The notes beneath the pieces were generated by a model. The model saw nothing but the letters and a program-made list of their open reading frames with translations, ran no database searches and was not told where the DNA came from. Source: an uncultured Sulfuricurvum sp. (GTDB taxonomy: Bacteria > Campylobacterota > Campylobacteria > Campylobacterales > Sulfurimonadaceae). Taken from it: DNA of 64,000 nucleotides. A program made the position numbers and the translations under genes. Positions 29,716 to 39,128 of the stretch are shown here, piece after piece; position 1 is the stretch's first letter, and the number at the start of each line of letters is the position of its first letter. The DNA is taken from positions 1-64,000 of the forward strand of contig CAIMUF010000081.1 in assembly GCA_903844635.1 (NCBI GenBank). The letters run 5' to 3'.

Positions 29716-31008
29716 TTATTTATCTAGTCGACAACGAACCGATGCCTCATGGGCACCAAGACCTTCAGTATGTGCAATCAAGGCGCAGGCTTCACCAATT
29801 TCGTTGATTGCTTGTTTTGAAAAAGAAATAATAGAAGATTTTTTCATAAAATTCTCAACCCCAAGAGGTGAGTAAAATTTGGCCGTTCCACCGGTAGGTA
29901 GCGTATGATTAGGACCTGCCACATAATCACCGATTGCTTCTGGGGTATTATGTCCTAAAAATATTGCTCCAGCGTGTTTTATTGATGCTAAAAGTTCAAA
30001 TGGATTATTTGTTGCTACCTCTAAATGCTCTGGAGCAATGCAGTTCATTAGCTTAACCGCTTCTTCCATTGACTCAGTAACGATTATTGCGGCACGATCT
30101 TCAATGGATTTTCGTGCAATCTCTTCACGAGGAAGCTTTTTAAGCCATCTTTCGATTTCCAGTGCACACGCATCCGCAAATGCTTGGGATGGAGTTATCA
30201 AGATGGAACTTGCCATTTCATCATGTTCTGCTTGTGAAAGCAAATCTATTGCAATGTGTTCAGGATTGGCCGAATCATCCGCCAAAACACCAATTTCACT
30301 TGGACCTGCAATCATGTCGATGTTTACTTCACCAAACACCATTTTTTTTGCTGTGGCGACAAAAATATTTCCTGGCCCCGTAATGACATCTACCTTAGGA
30401 ATACTTTGAGTTCCATACGCCATAGCCGCAATTGCACTTGCACCACCGACTTTGAAGACTTCACTCACTCCACATAAATGACACGCCGCAAGCAAAAGAT
30501 CATTAGGTTCATTATCCGGTGTTGGAGTACAAACGACAATGTGTTCTACGCCTGCTACTTGTGCGGGGATGACATTCATAAGAAGCGAACTAGGATACGC
30601 AGCTTTTCCTCCTGGTATGTAGAGACCTGCTCGATCAACGGGTGTTACTTTCTGCCCCAAAATCGTACCATTGGCTTCGGTGTCAAACCAACTGCGAGGA
30701 AGCTGTTTTTCGTGATACGTTCGGATACGATCATACGCTAAGTGAAGCGCTGATTTTAATGCTGGTTCAAGTTCCTCATACGCAGTTTTCATATCGTCTG
30801 GATTGATTTTTAATTCTGAACCGCTAACAGGTGTCCAACGGTCAAATTTTGCAATATGAGTCATCAATGCTGCATCTTTATCAAGACGAATTTCATCAAT
30901 TATCGTTTTAACGATACTTGCGACATGCTCCATATCCATCTTTCCACGATTTAAAAGTTCATCAAAAACATTTTGAAAATTACTGTCACTTGTTCGAATA
31001 CTAACCAT
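29716..31008 (-). CDS. hisD: Histidinol dehydrogenase
   Basis: VDVITGPGNIFVATAKKMVFGEVNIDMIAGPSEI; PNHTLPTGGTAKFYSPLGVENFMKKSS. Confidence 0.97.
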   Translation of the reverse strand: MVSIRTSDSNFQNVFDELLNRGKMDMEHVASIVKTIIDEIRLDKDAALMTHIAKFDRWTPVSGSELKINPDDMKTAYEELEPALKSALHLAYDRIRTYHEKQLPRSWFDTEANGTILGQKVTPVDRAGLYIPGGKAAYPSSLLMNVIPAQVAGVEHIVVCTPTPDNEPNDLLLAACHLCGVSEVFKVGGASAIAAMAYGTQSIPKVDVITGPGNIFVATAKKMVFGEVNIDMIAGPSEIGVLADDSANPEHIAIDLLSQAEHDEMASSILITPSQAFADACALEIERWLKKLPREEIARKSIEDRAAIIVTESMEEAVKLMNCIAPEHLEVATNNPFELLASIKHAGAIFLGHNTPEAIGDYVAGPNHTLPTGGTAKFYSPLGVENFMKKSSIISFSKQAINEIGEACALIAHTEGLGAHEASVRCRLDK

Positions 31009-31020
31009 CTTATTATCCTT

Positions 31021-31437
31021 TTACTTTTTCGGTGATACTTTTGCATATTCGGTGCTGACAATATCCAGCGCCTTTTGAAAACTTGTTGAATCAACTGCTC
31101 CCATGAGCGGTTCAAATAACGGCTCACCATCCCCTTTTATAAACCATGTTGCTGGCGTACCACCCACATAAAGTTCACGCGGGAACAAAGGATTTTCATC
31201 AACATAGACAATAACAGCTACGTAATTGGAATTAATTTTTTGAATCACTTTTGGATCTTTAAGCGTTGTAGATGCCAGCTGAACACAATAACGGCAATTG
31301 TGATTTGAAATAATAAACATCATTGGTTTATGAAGTAACTTTGCTTGCTTGAGTCCGGTTGCATAATCCTTTTCCCATTTGATATCGCTACCAAAGAGAG
31401 TGGAAAATACTAAAAGAAGAAGTAATAGTGTTTTCAT
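31021..31437 (-). CDS. Secreted thioredoxin-fold protein
   Basis: Signal peptide MKTLLLLLLVFSTLFGS; active site NCRYCVQL; cis-Pro loop VGGTPATWF. Confidence 0.85.
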   Translation of the reverse strand: MKTLLLLLLVFSTLFGSDIKWEKDYATGLKQAKLLHKPMMFIISNHNCRYCVQLASTTLKDPKVIQKINSNYVAVIVYVDENPLFPRELYVGGTPATWFIKGDGEPLFEPLMGAVDSTSFQKALDIVSTEYAKVSPKK

Positions 31438-31946
31438 CGTTTTTTACCTTTTTCAATGATCTCTTTTGCAATTGCATCAACGCTTTTATCACTCACATCA
31501 ATCACAATATCTGCTACTTTTAGATACTGAGAAAGTCTCTCATTGTACAATTCACGAGCTTTATCAATATCTTTGAACAACGGACGTTTTTTTAATTTTT
31601 TTGCTGAATCCGTATGCGCCAGAATACGCTCATAAATCGTATCAAATGGGGCATTTAATAAAACAATCGTACCAACTTTTTTCAATGCCGGAACTTTAAA
31701 AAATCCGCCCCCGGTAGATATGATTGTTCCTGTCACTTTTTTCTTTAGCCAGCGCGCTATTTTACGCTCTAAATTACGAAAATATTCTTCCCCATCCGTG
31801 GCAAATATTGCTTTGATGGAGCGATTTTCAATACTCTCGATAATGTCATCTGTATCCAGTGCCATCATCGACGTATGCTTGACCATTGCTCGTGCAATAG
31901 ACCCCTTTCCCACACCCATAAATCCAATTAAAACAATATTTTTCAT
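31434..31946 (-). CDS. aroK: Shikimate kinase
   Basis: MKNIVLIGFMGVGKGSIARAM; DTDDIIE; STGGGFF. Confidence 0.88.
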   Translation of the reverse strand: MKNIVLIGFMGVGKGSIARAMVKHTSMMALDTDDIIESIENRSIKAIFATDGEEYFRNLERKIARWLKKKVTGTIISTGGGFFKVPALKKVGTIVLLNAPFDTIYERILAHTDSAKKLKKRPLFKDIDKARELYNERLSQYLKVADIVIDVSDKSVDAIAKEIIEKGKKR

Positions 31947-32005
31947 GACATACCAAAAATTTAAATTATAAAGTCGCAATCATATCAGAGATTAACTTAG
32001 TACCC

Positions 32006-33592
32006 TTAGCTTTTAAACTCATTAATACGCGCTTGTAATGATTGAGCAACACTCAAAAGTTTTTCGGAATCTCCCTCAATATTTTCAACACTTTTTTGAT
32101 TGGATTGTGAAACATCATTAATCTGTGATATTTTTTCAATAATCCATTCAATATTTTCCACCATTTCTATCGAGTCCTTATAGGATTTTTTTGCAATTAC
32201 GACTGAATTTTCCATCTCTTGCGATGTTGTCGAAATCTTTGCTTCTACTTCAAGTGATATGGTCGTCAATCCATTCATATTGGTAGCATTTTCAGCAATA
32301 GTATCACTCACATCGTTAATAGACTGAACAATTGTTCCGACATTGACTTCAATTTCTGTCAAACTTTTTTGGGTTCGTTCAGCAAGCTTTCGTACCTCAT
32401 CGGCAACTACCGCAAATCCTCGTCCATGTTCGCCGGCACGCGCTGCTTCAATTGCTGCATTCAGTGCCAAAAGATTGGTTTGATCTGCGATGTCTTTGAT
32501 CACACCAAGAACACTTTTAACTTGTTGGGCATCTTGACGTAGACCTACTAAACGTGAAGACATATCATTTTCTGTTTCTATGTATCCCTCTACTTCACTA
32601 ACAAGGCGATCTAAGGCATCTTTTGCGCTTAAAAGTTCATCATTAGCATTTGAAACATTACGCTGTGTCTGCTCCGAGATTGTCATTGCCGCTGAAAGTA
32701 TTTCTTTTATTGAATGACTTTTTTGCGTTGTGGCTTCAACAATAGATCGCTCTTTTTCCACTCCAGTCAAAATATTTTGCGTTGCTTGAGTAATCGTTGA
32801 GGCTATTGTCGCATTTTGTTTTCCTAACGATTTAACCTCATTAATTGTCTCTTGCACCATAGCTACAAAATTATTGACAGCTGTTGCCGCTTCTGCAAAC
32901 TCATCTTTATTTCGTACTTCAAGCCGTTTTGTCAAATCTTTATCTCCACTTACCAATTCAGCAATTCGAATACGTAATCCAGAAAGAGGAGTTAACACTT
33001 CTCGACCAAAAAAGAGGTTTAATACAAGAACAAAAGCGATAACAACAATGCCAAGGGCAATCAATAAAATATTTTGAGTTTTATCAATTGCTTCATCATT
33101 TTTCTCTAAGGATATTACCAAGTCCATAACACCAAGAGTATCTCCTACTTGAACATTAGTGTGACAAGCAAGACATTTATCTTCCGCAACCAGAGGCTGA
33201 AGGAGTCGAATAGCATGTCCTGACTCTTGATTTTCTACAACCTCGGATTTTTTGGTTTCAAAGACTTTTTTAATAAGTAAATCATTACTTGGAGTTCCAT
33301 GAGAACCAAACAGCTCATTCACTGCATTAGAGCGCTCAATTTTAATATTGGTAATTCCTTCAATACCCTTAGCTGTTTCAATTGCTTCAGCGACAATTTT
33401 TGGATCACCGGCCAACATACTCTGGGTTAATGTTTGAAAAATAGATTGACTCAACATGCCTAAAGAACGCTTGGCGGTTGCATTGGAAAAATCGTTAAAT
33501 GTTAGGCTTAAATAGCCGTAAATAGCCCCTAATCCCAACGCACTGAAGACTAATGTGGAAAAAATTACTTTTGATTTAACTGTGTTAAGCAT
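32006..33592 (-). CDS. Methyl-accepting chemotaxis protein with periplasmic CxxCH sensor domain
   Basis: [64 protein letters not shown]. Confidence 0.93.
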   Translation of the reverse strand: MLNTVKSKVIFSTLVFSALGLGAIYGYLSLTFNDFSNATAKRSLGMLSQSIFQTLTQSMLAGDPKIVAEAIETAKGIEGITNIKIERSNAVNELFGSHGTPSNDLLIKKVFETKKSEVVENQESGHAIRLLQPLVAEDKCLACHTNVQVGDTLGVMDLVISLEKNDEAIDKTQNILLIALGIVVIAFVLVLNLFFGREVLTPLSGLRIRIAELVSGDKDLTKRLEVRNKDEFAEAATAVNNFVAMVQETINEVKSLGKQNATIASTITQATQNILTGVEKERSIVEATTQKSHSIKEILSAAMTISEQTQRNVSNANDELLSAKDALDRLVSEVEGYIETENDMSSRLVGLRQDAQQVKSVLGVIKDIADQTNLLALNAAIEAARAGEHGRGFAVVADEVRKLAERTQKSLTEIEVNVGTIVQSINDVSDTIAENATNMNGLTTISLEVEAKISTTSQEMENSVVIAKKSYKDSIEMVENIEWIIEKISQINDVSQSNQKSVENIEGDSEKLLSVAQSLQARINEFKS

Positions 33593-33636
33593 TCTCTATA
33601 CTCCGATTTATAGTGTAAAAATTGAAATTCTAAAAC

Positions 33637-35007
33637 TTATTGTACCGTATAATATTCGCCTTCATGCGGATAGCTCACAATTCCTTCTAACGTTTGTATT
33701 TTAATGGGCAGATTCATCGGTCGACGCATCGATACAGGGTCAACCTTGCTGACACTAAAATGCAAATGCGGTGCTGTTGTATAACCTGTATTTCCCGAGT
33801 ACGCAATTAATTGCCCTTTTTTAACAACATCCCCTATTTTGACCGCTGACCCTCCTAATTTAAGATGATAATAATTCCCCAATGTTCCATCACTATGCCG
33901 GATATTGACATAGTTCATAAACGTGCGGTATTGCGGCGATGGTCCCCCTAAATTATTACTTACATCGACGCCGACAACTTCGCCTTCACGAGCTGCATAA
34001 ATGCTCGTTCCTATAGGAAGAGAAAAATCAATAGCATAAGCAGATAGTCCCTTGTGTGATAATCCCCCATTATACCCTTGGGATATCCGCACGTTAGTTC
34101 CGGCAGCGAATGGAAGTCGATAAATATATGTATCATCATGTTGTGCAAAAGCAGAACCCTTTACCCAACCGTAAGAAGACTGATAATCTGTTATTGATGA
34201 TGCCACGATCGGACTAAGAGCTAAAATTTCTTTTTTAGTGTGTCCGGGAAGCTCCACATACAATGGAAGGGAATGATTGGCTTTAAGATTGGTCAGTTTT
34301 TCAAAATCCAACGACAGTGTCACTAAATAAGGGTTGAGATTTTCTGCTTCAAATACCATCTCACCTTTAGCATTGCGCTCACCTACAACAATAACACTGC
34401 TTCGTGATCCGATTTTAGCGGTTTGTTTAATTCCTCGCACCTCAGAACGCTTTAAAATTCTTAAATGCTCTTCATACGCCTGTTCCTGATCCATGGAAAA
34501 TTGGATACTTTTAGCTTCTAATGCCTGCTCCTTGCATAATGAATCCAAATTTTTAATCGAATGATCAGAAAAGTTTTTTTGATAAAAAGCTATCGTCTCT
34601 GAGCGAACACGTGGATGATGTAGAGGTTCCAGTTCGATCGATGCCAAGTGCTCGAATTTTTGTTTATCATTCGTCTCAATAGCCCCAAGTAATGATTTTC
34701 GATACAGTTGATAAATAACCTCTTGACGTGATGACAATGAGCGTAATTTCTGAAGATAAGCGCTTAGTTTTCCTTTGTCTTTTTTAGAAGGTTCTCGTAA
34801 TGACTCTCCTAAAAGTAATGTCTCCTGCACATCTTTGCAATAATTTGCAATAATTTTCGGTTCTTCAGTCTCCAAAAATGCTTCATTTAATTGACTTAAT
34901 CGACGTGAATCTTTTTCGAGTGGTTCCGCAAGTGCGTAAAACGGAGGTAAATTTTCTCCATGGACAATAATCATGCTGAACAGTAAAAAAATAACCGATT
35001 TTATCAC
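33637..35007 (-). CDS. M23-family (LytM) peptidoglycan endopeptidase
   Basis: HKGLSAYAIDFSLPIGTSIYAAREGEVV ... GYTTAPHLHFSV. Confidence 0.88.
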   Translation of the reverse strand: MIKSVIFLLFSMIIVHGENLPPFYALAEPLEKDSRRLSQLNEAFLETEEPKIIANYCKDVQETLLLGESLREPSKKDKGKLSAYLQKLRSLSSRQEVIYQLYRKSLLGAIETNDKQKFEHLASIELEPLHHPRVRSETIAFYQKNFSDHSIKNLDSLCKEQALEAKSIQFSMDQEQAYEEHLRILKRSEVRGIKQTAKIGSRSSVIVVGERNAKGEMVFEAENLNPYLVTLSLDFEKLTNLKANHSLPLYVELPGHTKKEILALSPIVASSITDYQSSYGWVKGSAFAQHDDTYIYRLPFAAGTNVRISQGYNGGLSHKGLSAYAIDFSLPIGTSIYAAREGEVVGVDVSNNLGGPSPQYRTFMNYVNIRHSDGTLGNYYHLKLGGSAVKIGDVVKKGQLIAYSGNTGYTTAPHLHFSVSKVDPVSMRRPMNLPIKIQTLEGIVSYPHEGEYYTVQ

Positions 35008-35130
35008 TCTTTACTAACCCTTTCAACACAATTTTATGGAGTCTACCTATCTTATTTTAGCACATCTAAATAACATATAAGAGCAAGGTCTGCTATAATA
35101 AAGATTATATTTATTCATTACGGAGTGATC

Positions 35131-36210
35131 ATGTCCATGCGTATTTTAGACTCAATCAAACCAGGTGTCGTATTCGGCGAAGATTTATATACTCTTTTTG
35201 CCATTGCCAAACAAGAAGGGTTTGCTCTTCCTGCTGTTAATGTTGTCGGAACCGATTCAATCAACGCGGTTCTTGAGGCTGCCAAAATAGTCAATTCTCC
35301 AGTAGTCATTCAGTTTTCCAATGGTGGTGCAAGCTACTATGCCGGAAAAGGGCTTAGTAACGAAAATGAAAAAGCAGCGATTGTTGGTGCAATCAGTGGC
35401 GCATTGCATGTTCATATGATGGCAGAAGCGTACGGGATTCCTGTAGTATTGCATACCGATCATGCTGCTCGTCATCTTCTTCCATGGATTGATGCCTTGT
35501 TGGATGCAGGTGAAAAACACTTCGCTCAATACGGCAAACCCCTCTTTAGTTCTCACATGCTTGATCTTTCTGAAGAGAGTTTAGAAGAAAATGTTGCAAC
35601 CTGTGTTCGCTATATGGAACGAATGGCTAAAATTGGAATGACTCTGGAAATCGAACTTGGCGTTACCGGCGGAGAAGAAGATGGAGTAGACAATAGCAAT
35701 ATTGATAATTCACTTTTGTACACTCAGCCTGAAGATGTTGCGTACGCCTACGAAAAACTGATGGCAGTGAGTAAAAACTTTACAATTGCCGCATCATTTG
35801 GAAATGTGCATGGCGTTTATAAACCCGGTAATGTTGTTCTCACCCCTATAATTTTGGACAACTCCCAAAAATACATCCAACAAAAATTCAACACAGCACC
35901 AAAGCCTGTTAATTTCGTTTTTCACGGCGGTTCAGGCTCAACACTCGAAGAGATTCGCGAAGCGATTAGCTATGGCGTTATCAAAATGAATATCGACACG
36001 GATACCCAATGGGCAACATGGGAAGGGGTCAAAGATTATTATGAAAAATATAAAGATTATCTCCAAGGACAAATCGGAAATCCTGAAGGGGAAGACAAAC
36101 CAAATAAAAAGTATTATGACCCTCGTAAATGGTTACAAGCTGGACAAAAAACATTAATCAATCGTGTAAAAGTAGCGTTTAATGATTTGAATGCGATAGA
36201 TAGAAACTAA
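35131..36210 (+). CDS. fbaA: Class II fructose-bisphosphate aldolase
   Basis: VVLHTDHAARHLLPWID; NVHGVYKPGNVVLTP; VFHGGSGS; upstream CGGAGTG RBS. Confidence 0.95.
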   Translation: MSMRILDSIKPGVVFGEDLYTLFAIAKQEGFALPAVNVVGTDSINAVLEAAKIVNSPVVIQFSNGGASYYAGKGLSNENEKAAIVGAISGALHVHMMAEAYGIPVVLHTDHAARHLLPWIDALLDAGEKHFAQYGKPLFSSHMLDLSEESLEENVATCVRYMERMAKIGMTLEIELGVTGGEEDGVDNSNIDNSLLYTQPEDVAYAYEKLMAVSKNFTIAASFGNVHGVYKPGNVVLTPIILDNSQKYIQQKFNTAPKPVNFVFHGGSGSTLEEIREAISYGVIKMNIDTDTQWATWEGVKDYYEKYKDYLQGQIGNPEGEDKPNKKYYDPRKWLQAGQKTLINRVKVAFNDLNAIDRN

Positions 36211-36217
36211 TTTTGTC

Positions 36218-36274
36218 ATTCCGTGCTTGACACGGAATCTAATACAAAGAGGGATCCCGTATCAAGTACGGGAT
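36218..36274. repeat. Two-hairpin REP-like element: ATTCCGTG-CTTGA-CACGGAAT and ATCCCGTA-TCAAG-TACGGGAT
   Basis: Both stems are 8 bp and perfect, with 5-nt loops. The two hairpins are inverted relative to each other, and the element lies between convergent genes. Confidence 0.8.
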
Positions 36275-36281
36275 GACGAAG

Positions 36282-37124
36282 TTATTTAGTGTAGGTTATT
36301 TTTGCTTTTGATTTTAGTGCTGACATTTTTTTATCCATATAAACTTTGAACTTATCCATTTTCAATCGTTGCTCAATAAAGTTTTTAACCTCATCAAAAC
36401 TCATCTTTTTTGCTGCCATTTTATCTTCGAGATAGATAACATGATATCCAAATTGACTTTGTACCGGATCGGATGAAATAGAACCCTCTTTCATTGCAAA
36501 TACAGCATCATTAAATGACGGTACCATTTGCCCACGAGGGAAGTAACCTAGATCTCCACCTTTAGCTGCACTTGGTCCTGTTGATTTTGACTTTGCCTGA
36601 GCTATAAATTCTGCTTTGAGTTTATCTCCGCTAAGACCTTTCATACTTTTTATCACAGCTTCTGCATCATCCGACGTTTTAACTAAAATATGACGGGCAT
36701 GCACTTTCTCTTTATCTACAAACTCATCAGGATTTGCATCATAATATGCTTTTACTTCTTTGGCATCTACTTTGATAGCATCAAACTGCTGCTGTTCCCA
36801 GACTTTTGCTGCAAGTTGCATTTTCATACGTTCTGCTAATTTTTGGTATTCAGACTTATATTCTTTAGATTCTAATATTCCTATTTTTTGAGCATCATCG
36901 TATACTAATTGCTGAGCGACCATTCCCTCAATAATACGCTGACGCAGTTCATTTTGCTTATCTGCAGGCAAAGAGTCAAAACGTCCCTGTGTCCCTTCCA
37001 TAAGTACACGGTTCACTTCGTCTGATGTGATGTTATCACCATTTACCGTTGCAAGAACTGCTGCATTGGAAATTGTTGCACTTAATAAAACCCCTAATAC
37101 CCATACGCCAAACTGTCGTCTCAT
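36282..37124 (-). CDS. Periplasmic SurA/PEB4-like peptidylprolyl isomerase (parvulin)
   Basis: Signal peptide; VHARHILVKTSDDAEAVI ... GGDLGYFPRGQMVPSFNDAVFAMKEG. Confidence 0.92.
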   Translation of the reverse strand: MRRQFGVWVLGVLLSATISNAAVLATVNGDNITSDEVNRVLMEGTQGRFDSLPADKQNELRQRIIEGMVAQQLVYDDAQKIGILESKEYKSEYQKLAERMKMQLAAKVWEQQQFDAIKVDAKEVKAYYDANPDEFVDKEKVHARHILVKTSDDAEAVIKSMKGLSGDKLKAEFIAQAKSKSTGPSAAKGGDLGYFPRGQMVPSFNDAVFAMKEGSISSDPVQSQFGYHVIYLEDKMAAKKMSFDEVKNFIEQRLKMDKFKVYMDKKMSALKSKAKITYTK

Positions 37125-37199
37125 TGTTGTCCTTGTCTAATCTTCGATTGAGCGAATTATATTACAAATAAAACAATATCGTATACAAATTAATCAACG

Positions 37200-39116
37200 T
37201 TAAACGCTTAATGTTTTTCGCTTCTCATAGGTGAGTTCTAAATAGCGATCAATCGTCTGCAATAAAAAGTTTTTATCAATTGGTTTTGCAAGGTGAGCAT
37301 CCAAACCTGCACGAATAATACGTTCACGATCCCCAATCAAGGCATGAGCAGTGAGTGCAATAACAGGTGTAAATCCTCGCTTGTCACGCTTGTCAATTTC
37401 TTTAATCAGTCTATTTGCTGTTAATCCATCCATAACAGGCATATCGATATCCATTAAAACTAGATCAAAGGACTCTTTTAGATAAATATCGACTGCTTTT
37501 TGTCCGTTATCTACGGCTGTGACCGTAAAATTATGCTGTCGTAAAATTGTTTCAAGTAATTTGAGATTAATGAGATTGTCTTCAGCAACCAAAATCTTTG
37601 CATTTTCTATGCTAGCTTCAGGTTTACTCTCTACTGTTACATCAAGAGGTTTTTCTTGTGAAACTGTTTTTCCTAACATAGAGAATACTTTGTGCAGGCT
37701 ACTTGGTAAAAGAGGGGTCATAATAGTTGCTTCAACCGTTTTACGTAAATGTCCCAATTGCTCTTTGGATTTCGAATCCAAAACTGCTACTATTTGTAAG
37801 TTATGATACGTTGCCTTAATAGATTCAACCTGTGATACTGAAAGATGAGGAACATCAATGAGTAAAACGTCACAAAAATTAAGCTCAGGATTCACCAATG
37901 AGGAAACAGAAATTACTTTTAATTTAAGAAGATCTAGATATTTCTCCAACAAAACACTCTGTGTCGAATGAGGTTCATGTGAGTAAAAAGCGATCTTTTT
38001 AGCTTCTATAGTCGATAAATGAGTATTATTATGAATTTCATGAGAGATCCGGAATGAAAACCGTGATCCTCTTCCCACTTCGGAAGCTAGCATCAAATGG
38101 GAATCCATCATATCAATGTACTTATGACTCAAGCTCAATCCAACACCCATTCCATCTTGCCCATGACGTTGATTTTCCCATGCTGATGAAAAAGGTCGAA
38201 GCAGAGTTATCATCCGCCCACTCTCGATCCCTACTCCAGTATCACTCACGGCATATTCCACTTCAATTTTGTTTTCTTCTTGTTTTAAAATTAAAATTTC
38301 AAGAAGTACTTGACCGGAAAACGGAGTAAATTTAATAGCATTTTGAACTAGATTCCGAAGAATAGTCAAGATCTTATCTTGATCACCCATGATCTCTAAT
38401 GGTAATCGAGGATCAATTAAAACACTCCAGCGTATTTCTTTGGCATCAAGCATTTCACTAAACTGCATTGAAAAATTTTCGTATACATCAAAAGGATTAA
38501 AAGGATGTAAATTCGGCTGAATACCTCCTCCTTCAACTTGCATAAGCTCCAAAAGATTTTCAATGTTTCGCATCATTGAAGAGGCACTCTTTCCTGCCAT
38601 ATCAATATATTCTTGTTGCCATGAGCTAAGTGGACTAGAATGTAATAAATCAACAAAACCGATAATAGCGTTCATTGGCGTTCGAAACTCGTGCGATATG
38701 TTGGTTAAAAGTTTCTTTTTAAACCGTTGAAAATAACGTTCTGCAAGCAAAGCTCGCTCCAGTGCTGAGGTATCTCGTAATACAATGGCGACAACAAATT
38801 CATTTCCAGGAACAATTACCTCTGTACGGATCATAACTTCATACGTTTTTGAATTTGTACTGGCTTTACCGCGATATTCCCCTGAGTTGGAAAGGATATA
38901 GGATAATTCTAGTCCTTGGGGATGTAACCAAAACTCAAGAGAAGCGATTAAAGTTATCTCTTCTATTCCAAAGAAATTGAGTAAAAGCTGGTTACTTCCA
39001 CCAACTTCACCTGCAAGGCTGGTATACAAGAAAGGGTCACCATGCGTTGACGCACAGGAGGTGAGCATTCCTAGTTCGCGAGCAAATGTATCTTCAAATA
39101 GACTCGTGTACTTCAT
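37200..39116 (-). CDS. Hybrid histidine kinase with C-terminal receiver
   Basis: NISHEFRTPMNAIIGF H-box; HATPase; ILVAEDNLINLKLLE...DLVLMDIDMPVMDGL receiver. Confidence 0.92.
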   Translation of the reverse strand: MKYTSLFEDTFARELGMLTSCASTHGDPFLYTSLAGEVGGSNQLLLNFFGIEEITLIASLEFWLHPQGLELSYILSNSGEYRGKASTNSKTYEVMIRTEVIVPGNEFVVAIVLRDTSALERALLAERYFQRFKKKLLTNISHEFRTPMNAIIGFVDLLHSSPLSSWQQEYIDMAGKSASSMMRNIENLLELMQVEGGGIQPNLHPFNPFDVYENFSMQFSEMLDAKEIRWSVLIDPRLPLEIMGDQDKILTILRNLVQNAIKFTPFSGQVLLEILILKQEENKIEVEYAVSDTGVGIESGRMITLLRPFSSAWENQRHGQDGMGVGLSLSHKYIDMMDSHLMLASEVGRGSRFSFRISHEIHNNTHLSTIEAKKIAFYSHEPHSTQSVLLEKYLDLLKLKVISVSSLVNPELNFCDVLLIDVPHLSVSQVESIKATYHNLQIVAVLDSKSKEQLGHLRKTVEATIMTPLLPSSLHKVFSMLGKTVSQEKPLDVTVESKPEASIENAKILVAEDNLINLKLLETILRQHNFTVTAVDNGQKAVDIYLKESFDLVLMDIDMPVMDGLTANRLIKEIDKRDKRGFTPVIALTAHALIGDRERIIRAGLDAHLAKPIDKNFLLQTIDRYLELTYEKRKTLSV

Positions 39117-39128
39117 ATCAAGCTAACC

